Assembly: GCF_017591425.1 (NCBI RefSeq)
Contig: NW_024467120.1
Location: 5,518,001 to 5,582,000, forward strand
DNA from: Ochotona curzoniae
Lineage: Eukaryota > Chordata > Mammalia > Lagomorpha > Ochotonidae
Length of the DNA: 64,000 nt
Reading direction: 5' to 3'
Made by a program: the position numbers and the translations under genes. Each line of letters begins with the position of its first letter. The first letter of the stretch is position 1. Under the pieces are notes generated by a model. It had not been told where the DNA came from. It saw only the letters and a list, made by a program, of their open reading frames with translations, and made no database searches. Below are positions 46,755 through 57,860 of this stretch, one piece after another.

Positions 46755-47050
46755 GGCATTTGGTGCAGCTGGAAGTTACCACTTGGAATGGCACATGCCA
46801 TATCAAAGTGCCTATTTTTGAATCCTGACTGCACTTTCCAGTCTAGTTTCTTACTAATCAACACCTCAAGAGGCAGCTGATGATGTCATGGCTGGTTTGG
46901 ACATGGATCGCATTTCTGGATTCTTGCTTCTCACCTGGCTCAACCCAAGCCATTGTGTGCATCTGGGATATGAATTACCAGATGGGAGATCTCTTTGTCT
47001 TGTCCATCTTTGTTTCTATCTCTTTGTGACTTTCACACATACACATTCAA
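46755..47050 (+). mobile_element. Old CSINE
   Basis: Starts 'gtgggcatttggtgcagctg', with 'aacacctcaagaggcagctg', 'ttcttgcttctcacctggct' and 'gatgggagatctctttgtct'. The A tail is lost. Confidence 0.65.
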
Positions 47051-48455
47051 ACATAAATATTCTACTCAAAACAATTATAATTTTACTGCAAAAATTTGTT
47101 GATCTTTCAGTATTCGCATATATAGAAGGCACTCTTCAATTTTCCAAGCTGGTACTGGTTGTGAATCAGTATGATGGGACATATGTTGGTTCATCCTCTT
47201 TCACAGTAAATGTCAGAGCAATTTGCATGTAGGGGTCATTTTTGCAGAACAGGAGGTAAAATTTGTTGGGAATTAGGAGGTTCCCCACTCTGGAAAACTT
47301 TTTTCTTAAGGATTAGGGAGGGGAATCAAGTGTTGCTCAGATTCGTGGATGGTGATGGAACGAGTGAACTTCGTGAATTTTGCCTGTCACTAGAGATTTA
47401 TTACATGGGAAGATACCCCTCTTCAGTGGGTTTTGCATCCCTAAGCTGTACCTATTTGTGTGTGTATGTGTGTGTGTGTGAGTGTGAGCACATGTGTGTC
47501 ATAATGTATACATCACTGATGGTATCTTTCATAAAGAAAACTAATGTCTGGAACAACTTTTCAAGATTACCCACAATCACATGATGGAATTAATAATGCA
47601 TAAGTTTAAAAGACCATTTGTGGAGAAGATAGCTTATTTGCTCTAGATCTTGGGGTATGAAAATTATACGGTTTCACCTGAACTCCAAACTTGGGACAAC
47701 ACTGGCATTTTAAGTTTAATTTCGGCTCCAGGGGTGGTCAGTTTTGCCAAGTCTGTGGTTTTATTGTTGTTTCCTAAAGCCTTCCACCTTCATTACAATG
47801 AGAAAAGAGAATTTTACCTGCTTACTTAGACTGCCACACAATTCAAGAAAAAATTTAAATTTCTCAGAAAAATGTTAACATCTTAAAGCTAATGGGTTTA
47901 ATTTGCAATTTTTTTCTACTAAAAGTTGACGATGGCAAATTCTGCATAGGTTACTATCTTTCTGCCAACATTGAAGACCTAGGGTCACATAAAATGCCTC
48001 AACTAAGTTCTCTTATAGAATATTGCCTGCCTTTTCAATTAGCTAGGGTAGTTTCTTGCTTAATGTATTGTTTCATGTGTCTGCCAAATGATAGGCAGGT
48101 CTTAAAATCAAATTTTTCTTTTTATTATAAATATACTTTATTATTCATATACACTTTACAAGTTGTAGGTGTCATTTAATTATCCAACTTAAAACACGTG
48201 CTCCCCAGAGTAATCAGAGCAAATGTTGGGGCAGGGCCTCAATCTGTGCCCGTTTTCCCTGCCGTAGAGGCTGCATTCTAACACAGCAACGGATTTAATT
48301 CTCGGAAGTCTTTGTATTGTGCATCTACTCAGAGCTTACTGCAGACCTGATACCTTTATTAAGAAAGAAATTAAAAATACAGCAAATTAGAAACAAGCAA
48401 TAGTGACAGGGAATGGTGATGATGAAGAAGAGGAGTTCTCATTTTGAATTTTTAA
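47051..48455. other. Unique non-coding sequence
   Basis: Contains a short (TG)n at 47458-47482. Open frames of 95-124 codons occur but show no domain, signal peptide or sensible start context. Confidence 0.5.
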
Positions 48456-48468
48456 AAATTGGGTTCTT

Positions 48469-48780
48469 TTTTTTATTATTATGTTTTTATTGGAAAGGCG
48501 GATATACAGAGAGGAGAGACAGAGAGGAAGATCTTCCGTCTGATGATTCACTCCCCAGGCGGCCGCAACGGGTGATGCCTATCCGAAGCCAGGAGCCTCT
48601 TCCGGGTCTCCCACGCGGGTGCAGGGTCCCAAAGCTTTGGGCTGTCCTCGACTGCTTTCCCGGGCCACAGGCAGGGAGCTGGAAGGGAAGCGGGGCTGCC
48701 GGGATTAGAACCGGCGCCCATATAGGATCCCGGGCGTGCAAGGTGAGGACCTCAACCACTTGTGCCACGGCGCTGGGCCC
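48469..48780 (-). mobile_element. CSINE, youngest type, with target duplication
   Basis: Full-length, GC-rich, little-diverged minus-strand copy ending gcgctgggccc. TTGGGTTCTT is duplicated at 48459-48468 and 48786-48795. Retained CpGs ('ggcggccgcaacgg', 'cccgggcgtgc') suggest a recent insertion. Confidence 0.95.
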
Positions 48781-49109
48781 AAAAGTTGGGTTCTTATAAG
48801 ATGTGTTTGAAGAGTACGTGTGAGAAAGCCTTGCAGGTTTTCTCTGCTTTGCCTCTCTTGTCAATGGTGAAGAGCAAAGACCCTTCTAAGGCAGGCAAGG
48901 GCGCTTAAGACCCCGGAACCTGTGGAGAACCTCTGGTGGGTAGACACACATTTTCAGTATATATAGTATAGTATCCATATTTTTCTTCCGAGAATTTTGT
49001 TATTTTGTTTTCTAGGAGAAAACTGAAACTGGCAGTGATGTGAAAATAGAAAAAAACAATCCTGAATGAGAATAAATGGCCCTTGCCCATTTGTCTTGGC
49101 CTTTTTAAC

Positions 49110-49335
49110 CTATTAATTAAATACGAGAGAGGACAAGAAAGAGCAAGAGAGTGCACATTGCCATCCATTAGTTCAGCAATGATCATGCTGAAACCAGGAG
49201 TTGGGAACTCAAACCAGGTCTCCCAATGGGTATCAGGAACCCAAGTGCTTGGGCCATCAGCTTTGTTTCCTACGGTCTGCGACAGCAAGAAACTTGAATC
49301 AGTATTCAGAGCTGGGGATTGATGCAGCTAAACTG
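49110..49335 (-). mobile_element. Old CSINE
   Basis: Minus-strand diverged copy: 'agagcaagagagtgcacatt', 'gctgaaaccaggagttggga', 'gtctcccaatgggtatcag', 'acccaagtgcttgggccatc'. The head is lost. Confidence 0.65.
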
Positions 49336-51342
49336 GTTTGGCTCTCAGGGCTCTGATCATTCTGTTAATGATTCACATCATTTCCCGATCTTTTTTTCTC
49401 CTCACTCCTTTCTCTAATTTCTATTGATTCCTTTCTCAGCACGGTAGCATTGGCGTTGTAGTCAATGGGACCTTCTGGCCAATGAGGAGTCTGGTGGGCG
49501 TGATGTAAGTATGTCTCTCTCTGCATCTCACCCTCTGTTCACCCTGCTTTCCACCTTCTCATAGTGTTTTAATTCTCCTGGGATTGTATAGGAGCTCACA
49601 GGTGTTCTGCAGCCTGTCTCCCTGCCAACTTGCTCCATCTTCTCTCATGGTAACTGCTTCCACAATACTGGCTCACCATGCTTGAAAACAGGCTGTTGCA
49701 GTGTGCCGACAGAAGTTAACCATCTTACTCCTTGCTGTTTGCATGGTGGATGGCATCATAAAACAGATGCGAGGTACTCATTAGGCTCCAGTCTGGTTCA
49801 TACCAAGCGTATTGATTGGAGTTGGTTCATTGCCTGCTATGCATTTTATCAATTGAGCTTCCAGATTGTATCCTGTTTTACTTCTCTAATTCTACTTTAT
49901 CTCTAATTTTATAACTCCCAGTTTTCTTTTGGCTGTTGTCTTATAGTCTTTCTTTAGCTTCCTATTACTTAGAAAGACTCTTCTGAAGAAACTGTATTTT
50001 CCCCTTACCATACTTATTTATGCATTTATTTATGTAACCAGTTGACCTTCACTGTTGGTATATCATTCCTGTCTTTAGAGCTTTCAGTTTTGAAAATATT
50101 TCTGTGCATAGCAGAACGTAACCAACAGCTTTCTAGGTCATCACAGCAGCTGTCAGAGCTCAACAGAAGGTGACCTGATTGCATACATCTGTAGCTGGAA
50201 GTAACAGGTCATTGAATTAAAGGAAGAGAGGGAGGCTTATTTAAAGGATCATGGTAAATCTGTGGACGTTTAAGTTTGTCCTCTTACACAGTTAACAATG
50301 TTTACAATGATTCTTTATGATGGACATATTGTGCTATCTTTCTCAAAGACCACCTCTTTGCTTTTGAAGCTGCTTTTCGTCCTTTCTTAGTGAATGATCT
50401 GAAAAGTTCTTTGAGCCTCTTAAAATATTAAATAATTAAACACCGATATTTGTGGAAAGTTAGGAACCTTGCAGAAAAGGTGGCAGAGGGAGAAATGAGG
50501 AGAAAGAGATTAGAGGCTGGAAAAGGAGAAGAGAGAGAGAGCAGGCTGAGTGTTCAGCAAAGAGCAGAGGGTGAAGCTGTTTGAGTGGAGCGTAAGTAGA
50601 GCTGTGTTTCTGTAAGTAGGTTTACTCTCCTCTGAAACAGATACAGACTCAACGAGAGAAGGGAAGGGCTGAGAGGTAAATGTTGGAAAAGCTCATTAAT
50701 GAATTTTTATACATCGTAAACCCATCTGGAAGAGTACGTGCTTAATACACTGCTGAGTGCCTTGTCAAGTAATCCATAATTAATAATAATCACAGGCATT
50801 ATTTCTAAAAATCAGTAAGAAAAAGAAATCTGTATCCTTTGAGCAACAGTGTTGTGACATTGCACTGCCTTTTATCTGCAGGTTTTCCAGAGTTTGATTA
50901 TTTCATTTACTGCTTTTATACCCACATAAGCTAAGGGGATAGACACAGTTGATGACCATTTGTTCTCTCTGACATCCAGTGGGCACTGTATGAGCATTCT
51001 TTAGGAAAGAACCTGAGAATTTTGTGACTTTTTGTTTACTCAGAACTGGGCTGGTTACATAAAGTGTCGTGTGAATTCTTCTTCCTGATCCACACAGAAT
51101 TCAGCCACCCTTCGATGTTCAACATCTGCTTACTTGAAGGTAATTTCTAAATCAGAATCGCACCAGTCTCAGCACAGTAACATAGTGAGTGAGGAGTGTT
51201 TTTCATGAAGATAGATGTTCTTCTCTTCCAAGGAAGCACCTTTTTATTCATGCTTTGGAATGAATGTATTTCACAAATGAATGATGTCTCTACACTGCCA
51301 TCATAACATCATATGTGTACAAAGCCGTCTTTTCCCTAACTA

Positions 51343-51345
<3 letters not shown>
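49336..51345. other. Unique sequence, possible exon inside
   Basis: About 2 kb without recognised repeats. A 65-nt splice-flanked interval at 49440-49504 is listed separately. A purine-rich stretch lies at about 50475-50550. Nothing else is supported. Confidence 0.5.
49440..49504 (+). other. Candidate internal exon (unconfirmed)
   Basis: A long pyrimidine tract (49391-49437) ends in the acceptor 'cctttctcag'. The donor 'gtaagtat' follows at 49505, close to the ideal consensus. The 65 nt between are GC-richer than the surroundings. Of three frames only the one starting at the first base is open; it would encode 21 residues beginning H-G-S-I-G and rich in V and G. I do not recognise the peptide. 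No partner exon could be identified, and decoy splice pairs are common in mammalian DNA. Confidence 0.25.

Positions 51346-51381
<36 letters not shown>
51346..51381. repeat. (GA)n microsatellite
   Basis: About 18 AG units. It lies at the position where older CSINEs carry a GA-rich stretch, so it probably grew from one. Confidence 0.95.
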
Positions 51382-51387
<6 letters not shown>

Positions 51388-51600
51388 GATTTCTCATTTG
51401 CTGGTTTGCTCCTCAAATCACATTAACAGTTTTCATTGGGCCAGACGATCAGAATTTTATCTAAGGCATCTGAGACTTTATTTGTGGCTTCCCACACTCG
51501 TTAGAGTGGCACTACAAAAAGTAATGTGGGCATCTCAAGTGTGGCTTCACATGGCGCAGTGCTTGCCCAACATGGATAACTTCTATTCCATCATACTGCA
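51382..51600 (-). mobile_element. Old CSINE remnant
   Basis: 'gattttgatttctcatttgc', 'tggtttgctcctcaaatcac' and, further on, 'catggcgcagtgcttgcc' match scattered blocks of an old minus-strand C-repeat. Heavily decayed. Confidence 0.45.
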
Positions 51601-53032
51601 ACTTTGAAATGGTTACAAGAGTGCTCCTATGTTACTAATTGAGGAAACCCTAATGTCCTGTCTTATTGAATATTCCATATTAAGGGACTCCAACAAGGAG
51701 GTAGGACATGTTGATGGCATAGATAAGTGCTAGTATACGTAGCAGGAGGGAAGTGGGGGAATCCTTTGGCTTTGTAAGCACAGGACACCTCCTTGCTTTT
51801 ATACTTGAGAAGATTTAAGCCTCCCCCCCAAGGGGAATAGCCCACTAGTTTACATTATTCTTCATGTGCTGGGACTGGGGTGATGACTCATTCCCCTGTC
51901 TTTCTTCCAATAAAGACTTCACGAAAAGAATGTGGATGGAATGAACTTTCTTCCCATTTCCCTTGACATCTGCTTTATCCAGAATTGCTACCAGTTGTTC
52001 TAAACCTCTGTCAAGTTGAAGATCATTGTCAGGACCTTTAAATAATCCACGAGAAGTACTTGACATTGGAGGCAGATGATCTTTTTTTAACGTCTATGGG
52101 CATAGGTACCCTATCGTTGAACTTGGTAACTTGTCATCGGGTCTAGATCAGGGAACAAAGGTAGAGCAAAAAGAGTGTTGGGGCATTTAGGTATTGAAAT
52201 GGTGCTTTCTTATACAAAATCCCCTGGCACATGGCAATGAAAAGAAACTTAGGGGAAATGAAAAGAAATTAATGGGGGGTTTCAAGCTTAGCTCAGTAGT
52301 TTGCACTACTTGGAAGTGGAGAGGCATAGGCTACTCATGAAGGCTGGAGGACAGCTGTTCATGTTGTGGTGGGGTACTGCCATGAGTTGCCGTTACGCCC
52401 ACTATGATTTTGCAGAGCTGGAATGATATGTTGCAATAGCTACAGGGGAAAATTATGATGAATCTGTAGGGGTCATAAGCATCTACATCCTTTCCAGATG
52501 CACATCCTGAGACGTGGACCAGAACTGCCATTAGTATGAGATAGATTCAACAGTAGGATTTGTTGTTCTTTGGGGTTTTTATATACTAACATTGTATGAC
52601 ATACCTTTTTGGTCACTCAAATTGCTTTTTAAGATTCTGTCACATCCCCAATGTATTCATATAGAAAACGCTTGGTTGTTTTGAAAATGGCAGTATTTTT
52701 CTCAGGACTTGTGTCAGAGTAAGAGCATTTTTCAGAGTTTTTGACTTTAAAGAAGGTGCTATCACTGTAACATAAAACTTAGTAATGGCTAATTTACATC
52801 CTTGTGGCTGGGGCACGGTGCTCAGATGTTCTGATTTTTTCTGTGATGGTATTTTGCTGCTTTCTTTTTTGCAGGGCAGGGTGGGGTATGAGGTTTAAAT
52901 TGGTAGACTTCAAGTGAAACAGATCACCCTTGTGTGAGCGAGTCTTATCCAGCCAGTTGAAACATTTACTAGAAAAAAAAATAAGTTGCTTGGAAGCGGG
53001 AGATGTCAGTAACCTGCCTTTGGCCTTGAATT
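51601..53032. other. Unique non-coding sequence
   Basis: No repeat or gene recognised. An acceptor-like tract near 52860-52874 has no convincing donor downstream. Confidence 0.5.
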
Positions 53033-53045
53033 GTCACTCTTCTTT

Positions 53046-53379
53046 TTTTTTTTTAAGATTTATTTTTATTATTTTTTTTTTATTGGAAAGGCGGATATAC
53101 AGAGAGGAGAGACAGAGAGGAAGATCTTCCATCCAAGGATTCAGTCCCCCAGTGAGCGCAACGGGCCGATACTATGCTGATCCAAAGCCAGGAGCCTCTT
53201 CCGGGTCTCCCACAGGGTGCAGGTTCCCAAAGCTTTGGGCTGTCCTCGACTGCTTTCCCAGGCCACAGGCAGGGAGCTGGAAGGGAAGCGGGGCTGCCGG
53301 GATTAGAACCAGCGCCCATATGGGATCCCGGGCGTGCTAGGCGAGGACCTTTAACCTCTTGCGCCACCGCGCCGGGCCC
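53046..53379 (-). mobile_element. CSINE, youngest type, with target duplication
   Basis: Full-length minus-strand copy ending cgcgccgggccc. The 13-bp exact duplication GTCACTCTTCTTT lies at 53033-53045 and 53380-53392, and the left copy's T run merges with the tail. CpG-rich interior, little diverged. The 136- and 187-codon open frames over this region are SINE sequence read in two directions. Confidence 0.96.
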
Positions 53380-53439
53380 GTCACTCTTCTTTGGGTCTCC
53401 AGAGTGTATACTCAACACTCCCACAGTTGTATGAGCTAG

Positions 53440-53790
53440 TTTATCAATTTTAAAATAAATATTTCTTTGAAATGTAGTGTCAGAGTGAGAGAAGGAGAGA
53501 AAGCACAGAGAGATAGAGAGAAGATCTTTCAACTGTTGCTTATTCCTCCAATGGCTGAAATGACTGGGTCTGGCCAAATCTAGAGGTCTAGAACTCCATT
53601 CAGATCTCAAAGTGAGCGGAAGGGGCCCAGGCTCTTGGGCCATCTTTTACTGCTTTCCCGTTAGCATTATCAGGGAGGTTAGCAGGCAGCTGGATTGTAA
53701 GTGGAGCATTTGAGACATGCAGCACTGCGTTGCAACCAACAGCTTAACTGCGTGTACCACAATGTCAGTCTGATTTGGTTTTAAAAGCTC
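53440..53790 (-). mobile_element. Old CSINE
   Basis: Minus-strand copy: 'gagagaaggagagaaagcac', 'agatctttcaactgttgctt', 'ggcccaggctcttgggccat', 'gcagctggattgtaagtgga' and a head near 'gtaccacaatgtcagtct'. Full-length but diverged. Confidence 0.75.
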
Positions 53791-53819
53791 ATCTCTCATT
53801 AATGTGACATATCAATGTG

Positions 53820-53841
53820 ACACACACACACACACACACAT
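53820..53841. repeat. (CA)n microsatellite
   Basis: About ten CA units. Confidence 0.9.
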
Positions 53842-53844
53842 ACA

Positions 53845-53972
53845 TTCATCAAATAATTTTTGGTAAATTGAATTAAAACATTTTATTTGGGTTAAAAATG
53901 TTTGAAATTCATGAGTGAATTTTGAATTTCATAGTGTGCATTTCCAATGAAGTTTTTAAGGATCCTCTCATA
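53845..53972. mobile_element. Small MITE (mariner-like), copy 4
   Basis: On the minus strand it reads 'ggatccttaaaaacttcatt', 'gcacactatgaaattc', 'tcatgaatttcaaacat', 'aacccaaataaaatg' and ends near 'aatttaccaaaaattatttg'. These line up in order with the copies at 18568 and 26540. Terminal repeats are imperfect. Confidence 0.5.
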
Positions 53973-54761
53973 AGGCCTTGTATATTTGTTACTTTCAAAA
54001 ACTTTTTGCACCAAAATACGCACACAAACAACCCATGGACTCATAAGCACACATACACACAGTGAACATTCCATGCCCATGGGTGCTGCCTTTGTGAGCA
54101 CACATTGTAACATTAAAAAAAAAAGGATTTGTTCTGAAGCTGTGTAGATTTTTTCTTGTCCTTATTCCTGAAACAAAACAGTGTTACAACCATTTAGGTC
54201 GCATTAGATACTTTAAATAATACAGTAGTGATTCAAATTGTATAGGAGCACGTATGGCTTACGTTTTCATGCCCATGAGGGTTCTGAAACAAATGCCCGA
54301 TGGACATCAAGGAATTCCTGTTTGCACACCCTGTGAGTCTGCACCCATCTACCGCTACTATCAGAGCTGGAAACGAAGTTGAAACTCTCCAGATTGACGT
54401 CCTTTTAATGACGAGAAAAAGTTATGCCCAGAGAAACAAACTGGTGTACCTAAACAACATAGGTGGATGGTTGCATTTTCCATCAACCGTGTTTATTACA
54501 TATGTTAATAAAGCAACGCTCGGAGAAACAGATTGTAGCAAAGACCATACTCATGCAAGTGACTATTCAACTTCCTAATACAAAGATGTTATTTTCCATT
54601 GGGCAGAGTTGATGAGGAATTACCAAGAGAGTTTACTGTCCGGACTGTGTACCTGCCCACCATCCCACTTAGTGCGGTGCTTGCAAGAGAGTAAGATAAT
54701 AGCAAAAGCTAACCTGCTTCAGACACTGAGCTGGTTCAGATATGCCTTCAGTCAAGTTTTT

Positions 54762-54763
<2 letters not shown>
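53973..54763. other. Unique non-coding sequence
   Basis: Contains a further short match to the MITE interior near 53992-54020 (ctttttgcaccaaaata). Otherwise nothing recognised. Confidence 0.45.

Positions 54764-54824
<61 letters not shown>
54764..54824. repeat. (CA)n microsatellite
   Basis: 30 uninterrupted CA units, long enough to be length-variable. Confidence 0.97.
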
Positions 54825-54826
<2 letters not shown>

Positions 54827-55326
54827 TACTCCAAGCATGTATCTAGGGGAACTGGCCTTCACTTCAATTTATTTGAAGTAGTTGTAAAAAAAAATATGCT
54901 TTAAATTCCCATTTCAATTATCTTTAATAAGATCAACTTGTCTGATACAGAAGCAATATGAGAAGCAGAGCAAAAAAGGCTTCTCTTTCCAAACAATTCT
55001 TCCTAAATCTATTGGTGTCTGTTTTCATAAGAGTGGCTCAGGTTGGAGAGTCATATTTGTCATTTTAACTTCCTTCTGTTTTGGAAAGGATGCAGGCAAA
55101 ATATCTTTTGTTTTTTTTTTAAGATAATATTTTTTATTTTGAATTATGTGGTACAATTTCATATAGGCTAGGATTAAATGATTCTGTAATCAATATCAGA
55201 TAGCAGGGCCTTGCTAATAATGCTATTATAGAGCATTAGTATTTCTGTCCAAATCTGAAGGAAATATTCTTGAGATGACCCCCAAAACAGTTTTGTACGT
55301 GTTATAATTCTTCTCTTAAGCTTCTT
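54825..55326. other. Unique AT-rich sequence
   Basis: Nothing recognised. Confidence 0.5.
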
Positions 55327-55342
55327 AAAAAAGAGTTATTTT

Positions 55343-55732
55343 GGGCCCGGCGCCGTGGCGCGGTGGCACAGTGGTTAAGGTCCTCACCTTGCACGCCCGG
55401 GATCCCATATGGGCGCTGGTTCTAATCCCGGCAGCCCCGCTTCCCTTCCAGCTCCCTGCCTGTGGCCTGGGAAAGCAGTCGAGGACGGCCCAAAGCTTTG
55501 GGAACCTGCACCCTGTGGGAGACCCAGAAGAGGCTTCTGGCTTTGGATCAGCATAGTATCGGCCCGTTGCGCTCACTTGGGGAGTGAATCATCGGACGGA
55601 AGATCTTCCTCTCTGTCTCTCCTCTCTGTATATCCGCCTTTCCAATAAAAAAATAATAAAAATATAATAAAAAAATAAAAAAATAATAAAATAAAAAAAA
55701 ATAAAAAAATAATAATAATAAATCTTTTTTTA
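55343..55732 (+). mobile_element. CSINE, youngest type, with expanded A/T tail
   Basis: Full-length plus-strand copy starting gggcccggcgccgtgg. The tail has expanded to about 85 nt of mixed (AATAA)n. A 16-bp duplication with one mismatch, AAAAAAGAGTTATTTT / AAAAAAGAGCTATTTT, lies at 55327-55342 and 55733-55748. The target is the A/T tail region of the oppositely oriented CSINE that follows. Confidence 0.95.
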
Positions 55733-55748
55733 AAAAAAGAGCTATTTT

Positions 55749-56048
55749 ATTTTTTTATTGGAAAGTCAGATATACAGGGAGGAAGATCTTCCACCCAATG
55801 ATTCACTTCCCCAAGCAGCTGCAATGGCTGGAGCTGTGCCAATCGATAGCCAGGATCCTGGAGCCTCTTCAGGGTCTCTCACAAGGGTGCAGGGTCACAA
55901 GGCTTTGGGCTGTCCTGGACTGGTTTTCCAGGCCACAAGCAGGGAGTTGAATGGGAAGTAGGGTCTCCAGGATATGAACTGGTGCAAATATGGGATCCCA
56001 GCCTGTGCAAGGCAAGGACTTTAGCTGCTAAGCTACTGCGCTGGGCCC
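55749..56048 (-). mobile_element. CSINE, young type, inverted partner
   Basis: Minus-strand copy running from 'ttattggaaagtcagatata' to gcgctgggccc. It is tail-to-tail with the preceding element at once, so a transcript through both could fold into a long imperfect hairpin. No clear target duplication of its own. Confidence 0.92.
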
Positions 56049-56237
56049 TTTTAAAAGCTTTTATCTTGAAATAGCCTTAGATTACAAATTTTGCAGAAAT
56101 AGTACAAAGAATTTCTTTAAGTCCTTCATTCAGAAGGTTTGCTAATGGTGCCACAATTTGTAGCATCTTTGGGTATTTGTTATCTTCCTGTTTCTCTTCA
56201 TTTTCCTTTCCTTCTATGGACATGTGTATATATATAT
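56049..56237. other. Non-coding interval
   Basis: AT-rich, with a short (TA) patch near 56227. Nothing recognised. Confidence 0.5.
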
Positions 56238-56393
56238 GTGCTTAAAAATTTTATGGAAAAATGAATTTCTGAAATGTGTATTTTTTCATAAAACTGTCTA
56301 TGGACGTTTTGAAGATCCCTGATACACATGCATTTCAAAAATATTTTGTATCACAATAACTTTTAATTCATTTCTCCATGAGCTTTTAAAACT
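56238..56393. mobile_element. Small MITE (mariner-like), copy 5
   Basis: Left end 'cttaaaaattttatggaaaa' then 'atgaattt', and right end 'aattcatttctccatgagct' then 'tttaaaac', form an imperfect inverted repeat of about 28 bp. Interior: 'tcataaaactgtctatggac', 'catttcaaaaatattttgta'. At about 155 bp it is the longest copy with the clearest termini. Confidence 0.65.
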
Positions 56394-56635
56394 CTCCTCC
56401 TATTCTTTGGTATTATTTTTCTATCTTCTATCTTTCTGTGGCAACAGAAATGATCCATGTTGACTATCCGTATCATAATGGATCATTGCCACTGCTTATG
56501 AGTGTTGATTCTCTAAAAAACAAGTTAGGATTTTTCTCTAGGTCATCATATTTTAACATATTTCAGTAAAACCCTGATTTGAAGAATTAATTTTATTCTT
56601 TTCTTTCCTTCTCTTTTTTTCTTCCTTCTTTTAAA

Positions 56636-56915
56636 AGATTTATTTATTTATTTGAAAGTTAGTTACAAAGCGAGGCAGAAGGATTTTCCATCTGCTGGGT
56701 CACTGCCCGAATTGCTGCGACGGCCAGAGCTAGGCTGGGCTGAAGCCAGGAGCTTTTTCCAGATCTGCTGCACAGTAGCAGAGCCTGCAAAATGGTCTCC
56801 TTGCACATGATCAGGGAAGTGGATCAGAGGTGTGTCAGCTGGGATCCAACCCCTGACCATTGGGGAAGCTGGAGTTGTCTGTGACTGGTTAGCCTGCTAT
56901 TTCACGCAGGTCCTT
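56636..56915 (-). mobile_element. Old CSINE
   Basis: Minus-strand copy: 'agatttatttatttatttga', 'ttccatctgctgggtcactg', 'gacggccagagctaggctgg', 'gaagccaggagctttttcca'. Diverged toward the head. Confidence 0.75.
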
Positions 56916-56935
56916 AGAGCACTATCTTATTCTTT

Positions 56936-57205
56936 GTTCATTTCTATTGGGAAGTCAGATTCACAGTGAGAAAGAGAGAGAAAGATCTTCTGTCTGCTGC
57001 TCCACTCTCCCGTTGGCAGCAGTGGATAGAGCTGAGCTGATCCAAAGCCAGGTGCCAGGAACTTCTACTGGGTCTCCCACATGAGTGCAATGTCCCAAAG
57101 CCCTGTGCCGTCCTTGACTACTTTCCCAGGCCACAAACAAAAAGCTGGATGGGAAGTGGAGCAGCTGGGATATGAACTGGCACCGATGTGGGATTCTGGT
57201 GCATG
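56936..57205 (-). mobile_element. Old CSINE, intermediate type
   Basis: Minus-strand copy: 'tctattgggaagtcagattc', 'gagctgatccaaagccaggt', 'gtcccaaagccctgtgccgt', 'gctggatgggaagtggagca', ending near 'gattctggtgcatg'. The head is lost. Confidence 0.8.
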
Positions 57206-57627
57206 TATTCCCCATCCCCCTGTCCATGCACACACATACACACATAGCCATGCAAGCAAAATGCTTTGGAGTGTTCTTGAGTGTACTTGTGGACCAGATT
57301 AAAAAATGTGAGTTGGATAATAATGAAATGACCTGGTTTTACAGAAAACTTATCAATTTGCATTTGATGTAAGAGCCAATGTCTGCCTGGCGACAGGCCT
57401 CTAGCTCAGTCCTACTGTGCTATTACTTAGGTGTGCCCCAATTTTCTTAAATCAAGGAATTAAATCAAGACTTAACAAGCATGCTTTTCCAATGTGTGGC
57501 AAATCTGGTTGCATTTTAGGACCAATAAATAATGTTGGCTTAAAGGAACAAGCCTTTTTTTTTTTTTTAAATTTTGTAGTAGTTTGCGTAGTATTAGATC
57601 TGATAGACAAAACTTGCAAGTATTAGG

Positions 57628-57860
57628 GTGGGTGTTTGGTGCAGAGCCTAGCCTAGCCATTTGAGATGGCTGCATCACATGTCTGAGTTCCTGGCTGCAG
57701 TCCTGCTAAATTTCCAACTCGGCTTCCTGCTGATTTGTAACTTGGGCGGTAGCAGGTGATGGCTTACATGGTTTGGTCCCTTGATTGGGTTCCCCATGCC
57801 TGGATGTTGTGGGTATTTGGAGATTAAACCAGCAAACGGAAGATTCATCTTGCCAGCTGG
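57628..57860 (+). mobile_element. Old CSINE
   Basis: Starts 'gtgggtgtttggtgcagagc', with 'gatggctgcatcacatgtct', 'ggcggtagcaggtgatggct' and 'ggagattaaaccagcaaacg'. The tail is lost. Confidence 0.65.

Noticed and set aside
53080..53643. 187-codon minus-strand and 136-codon plus-strand open frames
   Set aside because: Both are CSINE sequence and its flank read through. The same peptide-like text recurs at every young CSINE in the window.
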